Shown one piece after another: positions 43,646-54,930 of a stretch of DNA of 64,000 nucleotides (the stretch's first letter is position 1; every line of letters starts with the position of its first letter). The DNA is from Ceratopteris richardii. Taxonomy: Eukaryota; Streptophyta; Polypodiopsida; Polypodiales; Pteridaceae. A program made the position numbers and the translations under genes. Location of the stretch: NCBI GenBank assembly GCA_020310875.1, contig CM035428.1, positions 107,205,182 to 107,269,181 on the forward strand. The letters are read 5' to 3'. A model generated the notes under the pieces. That model was not told the origin of the DNA. It saw nothing but the letters and a program-made list of their open reading frames with translations, and did no database searches.

Positions 43646-44560
43646 ATGAGTGACTATAGACTTGATAATGAAGACAAGCTTAAGGGCATGTCTAACTATC
43701 CAATCTGGAGTTTTATGATTATGAATCTATTAGTATCTAAGAACTTATGGAATATTGTCAATAGCACTTGTCCATGGCCAAGATAATTTGGAGAAGAGGC
43801 TACTTCATCTTCTAGAAGACCCCCTGTTCCTATTTCTACTCAACAAGAGGTTAGTGAAGAAGAAGAAACTAATTCATGATTATTAGTCCATACTACTTCT
43901 AGATTACTTCCTACAAAAGAGTAATCCAGATGGGATTCAAGGGATGCACATGCACATTCATATATTGCTATGGGAGTCAAGAGGCATATTGTACCTCAAA
44001 TCAAGTCTTGTAGAACCTCTCTTCAAGCTTGGTTGGAGTTGGACAATCTCTATCAGAGAAGGAACCCTACTAGGAAAGCTCATCTAAGGAGACAACTAGC
44101 CAACACAAGGATGAAAGTTGGTGAATCAAATCAACCACACATTCTCAAGCTCAAAGATTTACAAGATCATTTACTCAATGATGGAGTCAACATTTTAGAT
44201 GAAGGGATGGTAACTACACTTCTAAACTCACTTCCATCTACATATTATGCTTTTGTTACTTCTTTATCTCTCTCTATAAGAGATAGAGAACTTCATTTGA
44301 GGAGCTACAATTCTTGTTAATTCAAGATGAAGATCTATATGGAAGAGAATGATGAAGCCATGTTACTATTGTCAAAGGGAAACGAAAGAAATTCCACAAG
44401 TCTTTCTCCCAATGCATCCTCTATACCCAAAGAAAATTCTTTGACTACATCTAATTCAAAGAAAGGAGTATGTCATTACTGTAAGAAACCATGTCATTTT
44501 ATAGCAGAATGCAAAACAAGGGTTTTTTTATGAGAAGAAGAAAGCATCAGGTAATAATGT
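43646..44560 (+). pseudogene. gag: Copia element M gag
   Basis: ATG at 43646 (MSDYRLDNEDKLKGMSNYPI). This is a different copia lineage from A, C, D and I. After stops near 43784, the main open part (43970-44320) carries a UBN2-type capsid: IKSCRTSLQAWLELDNLYQ, AHLRRQLANTRMKVGES and LNDGVNILDEGMVTTLLNSLP. The frame 44327-44533 contains an intact CCHC knuckle, CHYCKKPCHFIAEC, at about residues 49-62. A small frameshift separates the two. Confidence 0.82.
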
Positions 44561-44915
44561 TGAAAATGATCCAAAACCTAAATCTTCAAACGTAGATTCA
44601 TATGCATGTGTTACCATTGAAGAAGCAGCTTTTGATCAGGTAGCATTAAATGCAATCTCAGATAATCCTTGGATTTTTTATTATAGAGCTACTAAGCATA
44701 TGATAGGTTGCAAAAAGGTATTTTCTTCCCTTTCTTACTCTTCAGGTACAAGAGTAGCCATTGCACACAGTCATAATTTGGATGTTGTAGGTGTTGGAGA
44801 AGTAAACCTAAAGTTTAGAGCAGGTGGAAATTTCACAATTTCCAATGTTCTTTATGTTCCAAACATGCATAAGAATTTTCTCTTTATCTCAACTTTCTTG
44901 TCAGATGGTTATCAA
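44561..44915 (+). pseudogene. pro: Copia element M protease remnant
   Basis: The active-site region reads WIFYYRATKHMIGC near 44670-44710, where copia proteases have WxxDSGATxHM, so Asp-Ser-Gly is lost. AIAHSHNLDVVGVGEVNL and NVLYVPNMHKNFLFIS follow. The copia-like sequence ends at about 44915 (SDGYQ). Confidence 0.78.
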
Positions 44916-45765
44916 TCAAGACTAGTAAGTCCGTCTGTCACTACTATGGTCCATGTACCTGTAGAGGATTCCGTAGCCATCGCAGCTCTGGCCGCTGGTA
45001 CTTTTTTTTAAACATTCATGTCAGGTCCTCTCACCTAATCTGGAGAATTTTCTACTTTAAGGTGAAAATAGAAGTGGCATGTTTTTGTTATCCAAAATTA
45101 GTCATGCTAATGTTGCTAGACTGATCTTTGAAAGAAATTCTTGAGTTTTGGACAAGAATCTCAAAGATTTGTTGCTCGAATGGTGTTCATGTCTCGAGTA
45201 TCAAATTAAAGGATCACCTTAGGATATGTTTTCTCATTTCTTGATGAAAGTTTAACCTGAACTTTAATTTATATATGAGGAATATTCATTTTCTTGAGTT
45301 TGGAAAAATTATTATATTTGTTCAATTGTTTGATGTTATGAGAGTACTTTAAACATAATTTGACAACCCACTTTGATTGCATAGTTTAAAGTACAAGCAT
45401 CTTTTAATGATTGAACCAATGTATAATAATTGTACTATGAACACTTCATTGTCTTCTGTATCACTTAAGAATCATGGGGATTCTTTCCTAAAAGTGTTAT
45501 TGTACCAATATCTTGGAAGACTTTAATGATTTGAGTTTTATAAATAGCTTGTCCAAAAGACACACTTTTTCAACTTGCATTAGTGCATACATACTAGAGT
45601 GTCAAGGAATTTAATATTTTACTCCTTATACAAGGTAAAACTTTGGCATGTTACAACTATAACCACCTTTCGGGTTGGGCATCCCACCCTTTTCTAGATT
45701 TTAGCATGCCAAAAAGTTATTTTCTACATAGCTTTCTGGAATAAACATCTATATCTTGAAGATGT
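44916..45765. other. Insert in copia M; unassigned, with a GC-richer patch
   Basis: Right after the break in M, about 80 bases (44920-45000) are clearly richer in G and C than the surroundings. They read as coding-like on the minus strand (ATG at about 44982, MATESSTGTWTIVVTDGL) and also stay open on the plus strand. The rest (45005-45765) is AT-rich with no recognised motif. Confidence 0.4.
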
Positions 45766-46140
45766 TTACTTACCCTTCTGCTGAACTCGATCCCAAGCCT
45801 CCCAACTGCATTTCTCCACATTCTTGGGGAGAAAATCTATTGTGAAGAGGTGGGTGAATTCATCCCAAGTTGAGGGTTTTTTATGAGTCTCTAAGAGACT
45901 CATCCACCACATGTAGGCCTTAGGGCCTAATGACAAACTAGCCTCTACCACTCGCACATGTTCGAGGGTATTCTTGAGTTGGTGGACATCATTCCACTTT
46001 TCAATGAATGTTAAGTCCGCATCCTTACTTTGATCCTTAACCTCACCTGACAAGTACGAAGGATGTAGATCTTTCCCTAAAAAACATCCGATGGACTGCT
46101 TACACCTAGTGATTGCCTCGAAGTGTTTGCAAAAAAACAA
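45766..46140 (-). pseudogene. gag: Ty3/gypsy gag fragment
   Basis: A 124-codon minus-strand frame with the Retrotrans_gag pattern: VVEASLSLGPKAYMWWMSL, then KPSTWDEFTHLFTIDFLPKN and WEAWDRVQQKGK. It belongs to a gypsy lineage different from F and B. Neither the N terminus nor the knuckle is attached. It is an isolated fragment inside the sequence that splits copia M. Confidence 0.72.
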
Positions 46141-47364
46141 GTGGTAGGAGTCATCAAACTAAGACGAATGAAACTACTAGTTCAAGTGAAACAAGTCTGG
46201 TTGGGAAACGGATGGAGCCTTATCCTTTTCCAAAAAAAATAGACAGGCAAGGTTGTTATTGTATCAATATGGCTACCAAGGATAGCCCTACCTACATCTT
46301 TGGGCTTCAAGAGTAAGTCCAAAATAACCTGAAGGTGATTTTGAACCCTGTCAAAAGGATTGATGAAGCTCTGTGACCTAAGCCTAGACATCAGAAAAAT
46401 TTCCAAGGCCCTACTCTACAACCTATATTCAAATTCATTCCTCTCATTGGAAGTGGTGTTAGTTTCCCCTTGGTGCATGGTACCCTCAACATTTAAAGCT
46501 AAAGTCATTGATTCTACATTCAATGCATCAGGCACATGAGATGGAATTAAAATCATTCTTGCAAATGCATGCAATACATGTGATGTTATAGGTGGACTAA
46601 ACATGAATGAAGATACTAATGAAAGTGGTACCAAAACATTCATAGATATGCTTTACTCATGAGCATGGCCTGACTTGAAGTACCCTCCATTGTAGAGAGT
46701 CCGTTATTAACTCTCTTTACAATTCCTAATGCGAGTGATGCATGATAAAATGAAGAGAACAATGTGCATATCACAATACTTTCTGACTGAATTTTTCTTT
46801 GACATAGACTTGATTCTAGCAAAGGATGCTAAAATTATGATGTGGGAAAACCTTGAAGAGTGAATGAAATCCAAAGCTTCACTTTTGTATCTTAAAAAAT
46901 TCATAATGTTCCAAGGATAACTTGATCCGAAGTAGAGAAGATGCCTTTCTTTGTCTTAAATGTTGCTTTACTTTGTCCTTCTTGGATTCAAGAAGATGAT
47001 GCAAAGTCGGCTCATAATCGGTTCCAAGATGTGCTCAGATTTAAGTCTCTTTGGATATTATAGTAGAGAACTCATAAGAAGTCAAGAAAAGACACCTCTA
47101 GCTGGGGTTTAGCAGAAAAAATGTAGAACAAAGGTGAAATAAACTGTATAGGATGGTGTGAGTTCAAGTCACGGAGCAGAAGGACCAGATTTCAACTTGG
47201 CATCCATTTTCTTTGCATGCACATTTAAGCGCGTCAGGGAAAAACTCTTGAGAATCGGGTTGGGTGGCAAGGTTGTCAAACAATCGGGCATGACCTTTGG
47301 GTGCAATTTGAGCTTTGGCATACATTAATTATATTTCATTGAGAATGTACGCGCATCAAAGAGA
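46141..47364. other. No gene; unassigned repeat-like sequence
   Basis: Only short frames. One at 46113-46316 (plus strand, Thr/Ser-rich) has no recognised motif. Near 47159-47180 a GAGTTCAAGTCAC word resembles a pol III box B, without a convincing box A. Nothing else is seen. Confidence 0.4.
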
Positions 47365-47457
47365 GTTGCTCTCTTGGCTTATATGACGAACTACTCTTGG
47401 TGAGGTCATAGGTTGGAATCTCGAAGGTTGCACGTATGAGACCAAAGCACCTTTTTT
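47365..47457 (+). repeat. SINE-like unit S2 (tRNA-derived)
   Basis: Box A TGGCTTATATG (47375-47385) fits TRGYNNANNNG exactly. Box B GTTGGAATC (47412-47420) has one mismatch. A T6 run is at 47452-47457. The end of this unit is shared with repeat R. Confidence 0.5.
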
Positions 47458-47745
47458 GTCACTCATCGTTGGCACAAGACTAACTAGTACACAGTCAGAT
47501 GAAGTGCCTACTTAATTTGAGTACATAATAAAGTCAAGCTCATGTGGTTTTGAGTACATATGTATTTCAATCCGAGATGATGAAAGTAAGTTCTCCATGA
47601 GACCTTCACCTAGATCTAATTCCAGTGCAAGAGACTAATGATTATTACCACCATATGCTAGAGAGATGACTCTCCTCCCAACCTTATGCCTACATATATA
47701 GCTGCTCAAATCAATGAGGACTAGAAATGTATCTAGAATCTCTGC
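47401..47745 (+). repeat. Repeat R, copy 1 (uninterrupted)
   Basis: Matches 49463-49522 joined to 55944-56225, the two sides of element L. Shared stretches include GACTAACTAGTA, CACTTAATTTGAGTAC-like words, ATTTCAATCCGAGATGATGAAAG and GAGAGATGACTCTCCTCCCAACCTTATGC. Identity of the repeat is unknown. Its left end overlaps the SINE-like unit. It serves as an empty-site reference for the L insertion. Confidence 0.75.
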
Positions 47746-47752
47746 CACTCCT

Positions 47753-47853
47753 TTAGTATCTTCCACTAGAGTCTAGTAGTGGTTGGAGTGATCTCAACCA
47801 CTACTTAAGTACCTTCCACTAGAGTCCACTAGTGGTCGGTGTACTCGCCACTC
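47753..47853 (+). repeat. Tandem repeat, two units of about 52 bp
   Basis: Units begin TTAGTATCTTCCACTAGAGTC and TTAAGTACCTTCCACTAGAGTC. Each contains a short inverted pair around CCACTAG and CTAGTGG. They lie just right of repeat R copy 1. Confidence 0.65.
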
Positions 47854-47923
47854 GAGTTAAGTCCCACTGGACTCAAGTTAACTCATGCTAACTTGAGTTA
47901 GAAGGCTCCAAAGCTCCTTGGGC

Positions 47924-48015
47924 AAAAAACTCTCCCCATGCTCCCCATGGGGGTTGAACCCAAGACATCCTTCTTCATAACCTTGAGACATAATCACTAG
48001 GCTTAGTGGATCACT
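47924..48015 (-). repeat. SINE-like unit S3 (tRNA-derived, minus strand)
   Basis: On the minus strand, box A-like TAAGCCTAGTGA (47994-48005), box B GGTTCAACC (47952-47960) and a T6 run (47924-47929). The layout is the same as S1 and S2. Confidence 0.5.
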
Positions 48016-48079
48016 TCTTTAAGAGAGCACATGAACTTATGCTTAATTCTAGTCTTCAGATCTTTGGCCATACAGATGA

Positions 48080-48850
48080 GTGACCAAACAGTGCCTGATT
48101 TTAGATTTGTCTAAAGCACCCAGACCCTTAGATCATAAACTTACTTTATTATATACATCTACTACACCTAAGGAGAACATGAAGTTATGGCATGCTAGAT
48201 TTGGTCATATCAGCTACAAAACTCTCACGCATATCAAAGATCAAGGTATGTTGGAGAGTTCACCTACTTTGCTTGACGAGATGATGCATTGCTTAAATGC
48301 CAAAACAAAATGGTATTGTACAGAGAAAGAATAGGATACTTGTTGAGATGATGCATAGTATGATGTCATCCAAAAAGCTTTCTCCCAAGTTTTGGATTGA
48401 TGCAGTACATAAACCTAATCTTATTTTGAATAGGTCTTCCACAAAAGCTTTGAAGTTCATCATACCTTATGAAGCTTATTATGGGAAGAAACCCAATGTG
48501 AGTTATTGCAAAGTTTGTGGTTCCCAAACTTATGTTCACATTGAGAAGAAGGATCATGGTAAGCTTGATGTAGAAGCCACTAAAGCCATCTTTATTGGTT
48601 ATGCAAGTGAAAGCAAAGGATATAGATTCTATGTTCCAGATGTAGGTGATATCCTACCCTCACACAACACATATACTGTAGACAGTGTGGTTAATGATAA
48701 GAAGGAAGAGATTCCACCGTTCATAAAAATAGATGACTATGCGTTTTTTAGAAGGAATTTGGATTCTTATATTGAGCCATACAAGGAGGATGATAAACCT
48801 TCTGAAAACCTAAGAGATGCAGGTGAAGAGAGATTTTTATTACCTACATA
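48080..48850 (+). pseudogene. pol: Copia element M integrase remnant
   Basis: Resumes M. The first frame (48080-48334) has the pre-integrase motif LWHARFGHISYKTLTHIKDQG. It then jumps, at about 48290, to QNGIVQRKNRILVEMMHSMM with the usual catalytic Glu changed to Gln (AERKN to VQRKN). The integrase core with both Asp residues is deleted. The frame 48297-48851 continues PKFWIDAVHKPNLILNR, IPYEAYYGKKPNVSYCKVCGS and AIFIGYASESKGYRFYVPD into an acidic linker. Confidence 0.83.
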
Positions 48851-49462
48851 ATTACCTAGTCCATCATCAGTACCTCTCGAAGCTCCGACTTATGAAGTTG
48901 GAGAAAGCTCAAGAGTTCTAGAAGAAAAAGATATTAAAGAACCAGAAAGGATTCCACCACTTTTCAAGAATATGCCAAAGTGATTTTATCAAACCTAGAA
49001 GGACAGTGGTATAAAGGAATGCATTGGAAGAACCAGAAGTCAAACAAGGAGATAAAAAATTGACCAAGTAAATTATGCAGAATATTTTGAGATGCATAAT
49101 ATTTTAGCACTTACTTCAGATGAGAATGAACCAGCTAGTGTTCAAGATGCACTACAAAGTGATACGATTATCACAAGTCCCGAAGATTCAGATCTTCAGT
49201 TGTTTAAAGGACAACCTAAGCATACATTTGATGTAAATGAATTAGGTATTTTATATTATTAACTTGGGATTAATTGAATCCAAGCCTATGCAAGCACCTA
49301 TGGATCTCAATGTATCATTATAGTGAGAAGCAGATTCAGAACCATTTGATGCTACATTATATAGTCAAGCACTTAGTTGCTTGATATATTTCTATAATGC
49401 ACATCCCAACATTCAGTTTGCAATTTCTCAAGTATCCAAGTTCATGCACACTCAACTCAAAA
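48851..49462 (+). pseudogene. pol: Copia element M RT and RNase H remnant
   Basis: Heavily broken. Linker sequence continues (EVGESSRVLEEKD, then an RT-proximal VNYAEYFEMHN-like stretch). A late RT block FDVNELGILYY followed by a stop and LGIN (about 49226-49275) matches the DLGxLxYFLGI motif. LYSQALSCLIYF and HPNIQFAISQVSKFMHTQL follow to about 49462. The RT palm and most of RNase H are missing. M ends where repeat R begins. Confidence 0.72.
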
Positions 49463-49522
49463 TTTAGTGGAGATCTTTGAGGTTGCATGTAGGAGATAGA
49501 ACCACCTTTTTTTTGTCATCAT
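49463..49522 (+). repeat. Repeat R, copy 2, left part
   Basis: Aligns with 47405-47464 (GAGGTTGCATGTAGGAGA, then ACCACC and a T run, then GTCATCAT). The last five bases, ATCAT (49518-49522), are the left target duplication of element L. Confidence 0.75.
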
Positions 49523-50535
49523 TGTTGGTGCAGATCAATCACCAATTGAAGATTTGAAGCAAAGAAGGTGGATATTTTCACAAGAGTGAAGGACATGTAC
49601 ACATATGTACATTAGTTATGACATAGGTTACATATACTTATGCCTTGATAAAAGTTTGTACATAATTACCTATAAATACTTTTGAAAAATGTCGGGGCAT
49701 AGTTAGAAGACAATGAGAGACTATGTATGAGCATAGGAATAGAGAAATAAGTGATTGTAAAGGTCAGTAGATACATGAGAAGTGAAGGGAAGTCTCTCTC
49801 TTATTTTCAGTTGTAGTCTTCTCCAGAAATGAAAGAAATCTTGGGCCCGATCTTTTCGAGTCTGTTCCTTTTGTGGTAAATCATTTGTGAAATCCTTTTG
49901 AGGATATCTAAGTTGATAGTTGATGAGTTTGTGACCAAAATTTTAGAGTCTAATTGTAAACAGGTTAGGAGAATTATCTGTAGGAACATTCATATGTGTT
50001 GAGTGTTCACAGTCTCCTAAAACAGGCGCAGTTTTCGAGTCCAAAGAAATGAGTAGTGCTCAGTGCACAGTGTAAAGTTTTACACATGTGATAGCTCAAA
50101 ATCTAAGTTGAGAGATAAGCTATCTACAGCCAAAAGGATTTGGCAAAACGGGTTCGACATTGTGAGAACCAAAGTTAAGAAGTTAGGGGTGTCAAATCGA
50201 CTTCTCAGAAGTACAGATTTGGACATAGGTAACTTGTGAAGTTGATTTCTCAAGTTATACTAAACATTTTGGAGAACTTTAACTTGGACGAGGTGCGCAA
50301 GGTTTAGGCAACACTTCATACAAATTTTCATAGAAAACTTTAAAGGTTTGATAAGTCAATAAGAAGAAATTGTGCAGCAGATTTTCTGTGTTTCATCTTC
50401 TTCACAGAAACTTTCAATTTTTGATAATTTGAAGATTGGACCTCTAAATTGGTAAAGGTTTTGACTTACTCTTGGTATAGAGGTGCTCTAATCACAAGAG
50501 TAGGTTGTTCTTTTGGAGATTAACACTCTCCATCA
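49523..50535 (+). repeat. 5' LTR of copia L
   Basis: 1013 bp with TG...CA ends. The TATA box CTATAAATACT at about 49670-49680 puts the transcript start about 25-35 bases further on. The U3 region has several copies of ACATA/TACATATGTAC-like words. Confidence 0.95.
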
Positions 50536-50702
50536 GTGGTATCAGAGCAGGAGACATCAAAATCAAGAAAAGGAGGATCCCGACTGCTGCAGATTCAAGA
50601 ATTTCAACAATTGAAGAGCTAGAAGGTGAACGTTTGAAGGCAAAGCTTGAGGAGGAGATCATACAACATCAAGAAGGACAAAAGGAGTCTAATTCGAAGT
50701 AA
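50505..50702 (+). other. Small upstream frame in the leader of L
   Basis: A 65-codon frame starts at an ATG inside the LTR (50505), reads across the PBS and ends at 50700-50702, before the gag ATG. Its C-terminal half is charged and helix-forming (STIEELEGERLKAKLEEEI). It may be chance, a leader peptide, or a relic of an N-terminal gag extension; it is in the same frame class as no other ORF of L. No function is claimed. Confidence 0.3.
50537..50551 (+). promoter_or_regulatory. Primer-binding site of copia L
   Basis: TGGTATCAGAGCAGG. The first 12 bases match the Met-tRNA-type copia PBS perfectly. One base follows the LTR. Confidence 0.95.
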
Positions 50703-50757
50703 AGGTACACATATTGCTCATAAAGGTTGAAGTTTTCAATACACAGGAGGACACAAG

Positions 50758-52895
50758 ATGGGAGATTCTCTTCAGATAGAGAAATTGGATAGGGAAAACT
50801 ATCCTGCATGGTCAATGAGGATGGAAGCTCATCTTATGAGCAAAGATTTAATAGCCTACATCACAGGTGAAGAGGAGAAGCCAAGTTTCAGAGATCCTAG
50901 TGTTCCAACTAGGGAAGAGTTAGCAGATTTGAAGAATTGGATGAAGAAAGATGCTCAAGCTAGGAGCATTATATATATGGCAGTCAATGATTACTTGTTG
51001 CCTCATATTCGAGGTCTTGAAAGTGCAACTGATATTTGGAATCCTTTGGAGGAGCATTTCCAGAATACTACAAAGTCAAGGAAGGCATCCTTATGGGCAG
51101 AGTTTACAACCTTCAAGAAGAAGGCTTCTCAATCTATTTCAGACTATGTAACAAGGATGAAAGACATTGCAGATGCATTAGGAGCTGTTGATGAAGACAT
51201 TGAGGAGGATAAATTGGTAAGGCAAATTCTTACAGGCTTAAGAGGTGATGACAAATGGAAGCCATTCATTTTGTCTACAGAGTTATCACTTGATCATTTC
51301 ACTCCTGATTTAAATCAGTTGCTAGGTCATATGCTAACATTTGAGCAGGATGTTAAAGGAGATAGTGACAAGAGTGCAGGTCATGCAATGTACTCAAAGG
51401 ACAAGAAGAAGAATAGCAAAGGAAAGCAACAAGCAAATGAAGATGAAGGCACAACTAGTCAAGCCAACTTCCTAAGAGGTAGAGGAGGTGGCAAAGGTAG
51501 AGGAAGAGGCAGGAATAACAAAGATGGAGGCAAAGCTTGCTGGATTTCTGGTAAGACAAATCACTTAGCTAATGATTGTTGGCATAATACTCAGAATAAT
51601 AATGGATATAATCAGAACTATAACTCTAGAGGAAGAGGAGGCAGAAATCAAAGAGGTAATTTCAGAGGTAGAGGTGGTAGGAGTTACTTTGGAAGAAATG
51701 CAGGTAGAGGATTCCAAAGTCAACAATACAACAACACCTACTACAATTATGCTTCAGATCAAAAGGAGGATTCAACATTAATAATGAATGCTACTTGTGA
51801 AAGTCAGAGTGAAGATCAGAGAGTCTTCTACATTGACTCAGGGTGTAGCAACCACCTGAGTGGTAATATATCTTTGATGACTGATTTGGAGAATAAGGTG
51901 TTTAATCATGTTGTTCAAACAGGTGACAACACAAAGCATAATGTGAAGTCAATTGGATCAGTGAAGGCTAAGGATGGTAGTACCTTATTGAGTAAGGTCT
52001 TGTATGTTCCTACAATTCCTAAGAATTTGATAAGTGTAGGACAAATTGTTGAAAAGGGATATGAAGTAAGGTTCACTAATGATGGAGTATATGTGGAAGA
52101 CCCTAGTCAAGGGTATAAACAGATTGTTTCAGGGAAGAAAGAAGGAAGACTATTTACATTGAAGATTCAAGGCAATATTGGTCATGCTATGTTCACATAT
52201 GGAGGACATAAGATCTCTGAGTTAGATCTTTGGCACAAGAGGCTTGGACATTTCAATGAAAGAGGTATTAAAGACATGATTAATAATCGTTCAGTGCTTG
52301 GATTGCCTAATGTTGCAGGTCAACATATGACATACAGATGTGAGGCATGTCAATTAGGTAAGGCTCATAAGAATCCTTACTCCAAGCATGGTTTCATGTA
52401 CTCAGAGAAGCTTGAATTGGTACACACAGATGTGTGGGGGCCATCAAAGGACTTCAGTATAAATGGGTCAAGGTATTATGTGATTTATGTTGATGATGCT
52501 ACTAGATGGATCACTATTTATGTGATTAAAGATAAGTCAGAAGTGTTTAATACATTTAAACACTATCATGCATATGCAGAAAGAATTACATGTCATAAGT
52601 TGAAGAGACTAAGGTCAGATGGAGGGGGAGAGTATTTCTCTAATGAGTTCAGTGATTACTTGTGGAATGCAGGTATAAAAAGGGAAGTTACTTGCAGGTA
52701 CTCTCCTCAACAAAATGGTGTAGCAGAAAGGAGAAATAGAACACTTGTTGAGTTTGCAAGATCCATGATGAAGGAGAAAAATTGCCCTAATTATTTGTGG
52801 GCTGAGGCTGTAAATACAGCTACTTATTTGGTTAATAGATTACCATGTAAAGCCTTGCAGGGTATGACACCATATGAGGCTTGGTGGGGTAAGAC
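50758..52895 (+). pseudogene. gag-pol: Copia element L gag, protease and integrase
   Basis: One open frame from ATG 50758 (MGDSLQIEKLDRENYPAW). The capsid (UBN2 type) covers residues about 10-200. A GRGGGKGRGRGR basic tract follows. The knuckle CWISGKTNHLANDC at residues 261-274 has Ser in place of the second Cys. The protease site [10 protein letters not shown] has Asp 360. The zinc module LWHKRLGHFNERG and CEACQLGK is intact. Integrase has HTDVWGP (Asp 558), [10 protein letters not shown] (Asp 621) and VAERRNRT (Glu 657), a textbook D-D(35)E. Near 52890, after PYEAWWG, a one-base loss shifts the frame; the ORF then ends in unrelated residues at 52977. It would yield particle protein, protease and integrase from one polyprotein. 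Confidence 0.95.
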
Positions 52896-54922
52896 CTACC
52901 TTGGATCATTGCAGAGTTTTTGGATGTGTGGCATATGCTTATGTGCCATCACAATTAAGGCACAAGTTGGAGCCTAAAGCTGAAAAATATGTTTTTATTG
53001 GTTATGATGACAAGCAAATGGGCTATAGATTGTGGAGTCCATCTACAAAGCAATTCATGGTTTCTAAAGATGTGACATTTGATGAGCAGAGCACTTGGTA
53101 TGCAGGTACAATTAATATCAATACAGGTAATGAAGAAGAAGTGAGCGAAAGGAAAGGTAAATCAAAGGTTCAAATATTTGATGAACAAGAGAATAATGAA
53201 GTGCAGATTGAAGTGGAAGAAATACCAAGATTTGATCCTGAATATGAAGAACCAGAAACCTCAAGAAGTGGAGAGCTTAGGAGGTCTACAAGGAACAGAT
53301 GGCAACCTACAAGGTATAGCTATGATACTTCATTTTTGGCCACAAAAGATTATGCTTATATGATGAATACAGATGAAGACCCTTCTACATATGAAGAGGC
53401 AAGAGGTAAGGAAAAATGGGAGAAAGCTATGCAGGAAGAATATGATGCATTGATGGAAAATCAAACATGGGATTTGGTTTCAAAACCAAATAGTCAGAAA
53501 ATCATTGGATGCAAATGGGTTTACAAAACCAAGAGGTTTGCAGATGGAAGTGTGTCTAGATACAAAGCTAGACTTGTTGTCAAAGGGTTTGCTCAGACTT
53601 ATGGTGTTGACTATGATGAGACTTATAGTCCTATGGCAAAGATGACAACCATCAGGACACTTATAGCTATTGCTGCATGTAAAGGATGGAAGTTATGTCA
53701 ACTTGATGTGAAAAATGCTTTTCTGAATGGTTATATTTCAGATGATGTGTTCATGGAGTAACCTCAAGGGTTCAAAGATAAAAGGTATCCAGATCATGTG
53801 TGCAAGCTCAAGAGAGCTTTGTATGGCTTGAAGCAGGCCCCAAGGGCATGGAACTATAGACTTGTAAAGTTCTTGAAAGAACTTGGATTTCAGGTGTCTA
53901 AGGCAGATAGTAGCTTGCTTGTCAAAGCAAGTGATAATGGTTTCATATACATGTGCATATATGTTGATGATATAATCCTTACAGGTACAGATGAAGAAGG
54001 AATACAAAGACTCAAGAAGCAGATGGAAAAGGAATTCAAAATAAGTGACTTGGGAGACTTGTCATACTTCTTGGGCATGGAGATTACATATACTCAACAT
54101 GGAGTATTTGTGACCCAAGAAAGGTATTTGAAGAACTTGTTAATCAAGTTTAAAATGGATGATTGCAGGGTAGCACCTACACCAATGGAGGTGAATCACA
54201 AATTGAGTAAGTTTGGTGGTGAAGAGTTCAAGGACATGAGACAATATCAGAGTCTGATTGGTAGTCTTATCTATGCTACTTTAACTAGACCTGATTTATC
54301 ATATGCAGTAGGGGTTTTGTCTCAATTCATGCATTGTCCTAGGAAAGAACATTGGATTGCAGGTCAAAGAGTGTTGAGGTACATTAAGGGTACACTCAAT
54401 GAAGGTTTGTATTATGGGTTTACCTCAGATACAAATATCAAAATCTATAGTGATGCAGATTGGGCAGGTAATCCAGATGATAGAAGATCTACTTTTGGAT
54501 ACATGTGTTATGTGGGAGATAAACTTATCTCATGGTGTTCCAAGAAGCAACATACAGTTGCTTTGTCTTCTACAGAAGCAGAATACAAAGGCATGGTTGA
54601 AGCTGCAAAGGAAGTGATTTGGCTCAAGACCTTAATGAAGAGTCTTGACATTGTGCATGGGATACCAATTTTATTTGGAGATAACATGAGTTCATTGTAT
54701 TTAGCTGCTAATCCTGTTTTTCATGCCAGGACCAAACACATTGAGATTCAGTATCACTTTCTAAGAGAGAAAGTGATGGACAAGGATATTGAAGTCATAC
54801 ATACTTCAACTAAAGATCAAATAGCTGATATGCTTACAAAGAGCTTGGATGGACCAAAGCTACAGAAGTTTAAGGATATGGCAGGTATAAAGAAGAAAGG
54901 AGAAACCTCAATTGATGATTGA
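52890..54922 (+). pseudogene. pol: Copia element L integrase C terminus, RT and RNase H
   Basis: Continues pol in the shifted frame. RPTLDHCRVFGCVAYAYVPSQ and FIGYDDKQMGYRLWSP follow the integrase core, then an acidic linker and RT ([34 protein letters not shown]). A stop at 53759-53761 replaces Gln in FMEQPQGF. The same frame then runs open to 54922 with [25 protein letters not shown] (catalytic Asp pair at residues 57-58 of the last part), STEAEYKG, FGDNMSSLYLAANP and TKHIEIQYHFLREKV. RNase H acidic residues are all present (IYSDADWAG, TEAEY, GDN). It ends 8 bases before the 3' LTR. Confidence 0.95.
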
Positions 54923-54930
54923 GGGGGAGT
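54919..54930 (+). promoter_or_regulatory. Polypurine tract of copia L
   Basis: GATTGAGGGGGAGT ends immediately before the 3' LTR at 54931. Confidence 0.9.
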
